The notes under the pieces were generated by a model. The model was not told the origin of the DNA, did not search any database, and saw only the letters and a program-made list of their open reading frames with translations. Shown here piece by piece: positions 63,289 to 64,000 of a stretch of DNA of 64,000 bases. Numbering within the stretch: position 1 is the stretch's first letter; each line of letters opens with the position of its first letter. Source of the DNA: Halopelagius inordinatus (lineage in GTDB: Archaea > Halobacteriota > Halobacteria > Halobacteriales > Haloferacaceae); the NCBI RefSeq assembly GCF_900113245.1, contig NZ_FOOQ01000001.1:558001-622000 (forward strand), in the 5' to 3' direction. Position numbers and translations under genes: made by a program.

Positions 63289-64000
63289 ATGCGCCTCGAC
63301 GAGTACATGGACCTCGAAGCCGAGGGCGAACGCGCGAAGCGTCGCCGCCTCGCCCAAGAGAAGTCCTACGACATCCTCGACCACCTCGAACAGTTCCAAC
63401 ACCGGTTCGAGGAGACGGTGCAGGGCGACTCGCTGTTCGGGAGCGTCTCGCCCTCCATCTTCGTCGGCACCTCGAACTACCCGAACGTCTCGACGGGCAT
63501 CCTCTCGCCGGTCGGTCACGAGGAAGACGCCGCGCAGTTCGAGACGTCCGCCGGGTGGTACGACGAGGGCGTCAGCATCGACGACGTGTTCCAACGGCGG
63601 ACGAGTCTGTTGAACTCGAATCAGACGACGAACTCGGTCGAGGTACACGACGCGTGGGACGGCTTTCTCGGCGTCCAACGCGAGGTGGCCATCGCCGACC
63701 GGCCGGTGAGCGTCGAAATCGGCCTCGACGGGACGCCGGACATCGACTTCGACGTGACCGAAAACGACATCGCGACGCCGACCGGCCCCCGCGCCAGAGC
63801 GCAGTCGGCCGACCTCGCGGAGAACCCCCACGTCCCCCGCCCGGTCGAGAAGACGCTCGAAGACGACGACTGGAACGCCGAAGGCGCGATGAACTACCTC
63901 TACCGCCGCGGATTCGACGTTTACGAGATAAACACCATCCTTTCTGCGGGCGCTCTCGGACAGGGGAAAAACAGGAAACTCGTCCCGACGCGGTGGTCGA
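63289..64000 (+). CDS. NreA-type DNA repair protein (5' part)
   Basis: The first 237 residues, cut by the window end. MRLDEYMDLEAEGERAKRRR, then SLFGSVSPSIFVGTSNYPNV, STGILSPVG, NSVEVHDAWDGFLGVQREVA and FDVYEINTILSAGALGQGKN match archaeal Nre proteins. Nre proteins bind PCNA through a C-terminal motif beyond this window and help repair damaged DNA. ATG 63289 follows a TATA-free GC-rich stretch. Confidence 0.88.
   Translation, partial: MRLDEYMDLEAEGERAKRRRLAQEKSYDILDHLEQFQHRFEETVQGDSLFGSVSPSIFVGTSNYPNVSTGILSPVGHEEDAAQFETSAGWYDEGVSIDDVFQRRTSLLNSNQTTNSVEVHDAWDGFLGVQREVAIADRPVSVEIGLDGTPDIDFDVTENDIATPTGPRARAQSADLAENPHVPRPVEKTLEDDDWNAEGAMNYLYRRGFDVYEINTILSAGALGQGKNRKLVPTRWS

Overview
The window is haloarchaeal chromosome (class Halobacteria, probably Haloferacales; the genus is my guess only). 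The proteins are very acidic and the DNA GC-rich. Several genes have TATA-like boxes about 26-32 nt before the start codon with no room for a leader, which is the leaderless layout usual in this class. Almost every gene is of a family common in euryarchaea, so this is mostly core chromosome with a few accessory islets.

Layout. 1-1663: 2-oxoacid dehydrogenase E1 beta (cut by the window edge) and E1 alpha. 1849-4359: a glutathionyl-hydroquinone-reductase-like protein, a repeat-bearing spacer, and a membrane-anchored molybdopterin oxidoreductase. 4378-6137: archaeal coenzyme A genes (phosphopantoate-beta-alanine ligase, pantoate kinase). 6253-7840: a hypothetical gene and a UPF0175/PIN-like toxin-antitoxin pair. 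7856-10819: aspS, a DUF4013-type membrane protein, and geranylgeranylglyceryl phosphate synthase for archaeal lipids. 10931-15148: a solitary type IIG-like restriction-modification protein with an AT-rich block in its specificity region. 15325-20939: topA, a small zinc protein, gatB and an alpha/beta-hydrolase-fold protein without the nucleophile serine. 21023-26056: the coiled-coil gene, smc and scpA chromosome-organisation operon. 26075-31038: an iron/cobalamin-type binding protein behind a DtxR-like operator, mtnP, an auxin-efflux-type carrier, an HD hydrolase, a phosphoribosyltransferase and a small zinc protein. 31138-35300: a PhzF protein, a winged-helix protein, the L44e-S27e-aIF2alpha-Nop10-PAC2 translation operon, and an HAH_0734-type protein.

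35336-39178: a DUF2298 membrane protein opposite a family 2 glycosyltransferase and a GtrA protein, suggesting lipid-linked glycan work. 39249-39638: initiator tRNA-Met followed by two more copies of its 3' end, each in a hairpin. 39692-40970: small membrane proteins and a Rieske protein. 40982-44164: a pabB-pabA-pabC operon for p-aminobenzoate. 44251-47362: an acidic HhH protein, aroE and a Ca2+/cation antiporter-like protein. 47407-50787: dtdA, ftsZ, secE and spt5 in conserved euryarchaeal order. 50894-53476: zinc-finger, PHP and DUF457-like proteins, and a response regulator beside a collapsed sensor kinase. 53566-60174: pncC, an aminotransferase, an ArsA/Get3 ATPase, an SDR, nfi, rhomboid and ppa. 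60475-64000: a PadR regulator, the rnhA pair, a TFB paralogue whose zinc-ribbon cysteines are all absent, and the start of an NreA-type DNA-repair gene.

The items most worth following up are the tRNA-Met 3'-end hairpin array, the TFB without a zinc ribbon, the apparently exchanged target-recognition region of the restriction-modification gene, the collapsed histidine kinase, and the nucleophile-less hydrolase. I saw no CRISPR array, rRNA, transposase or integrase gene.
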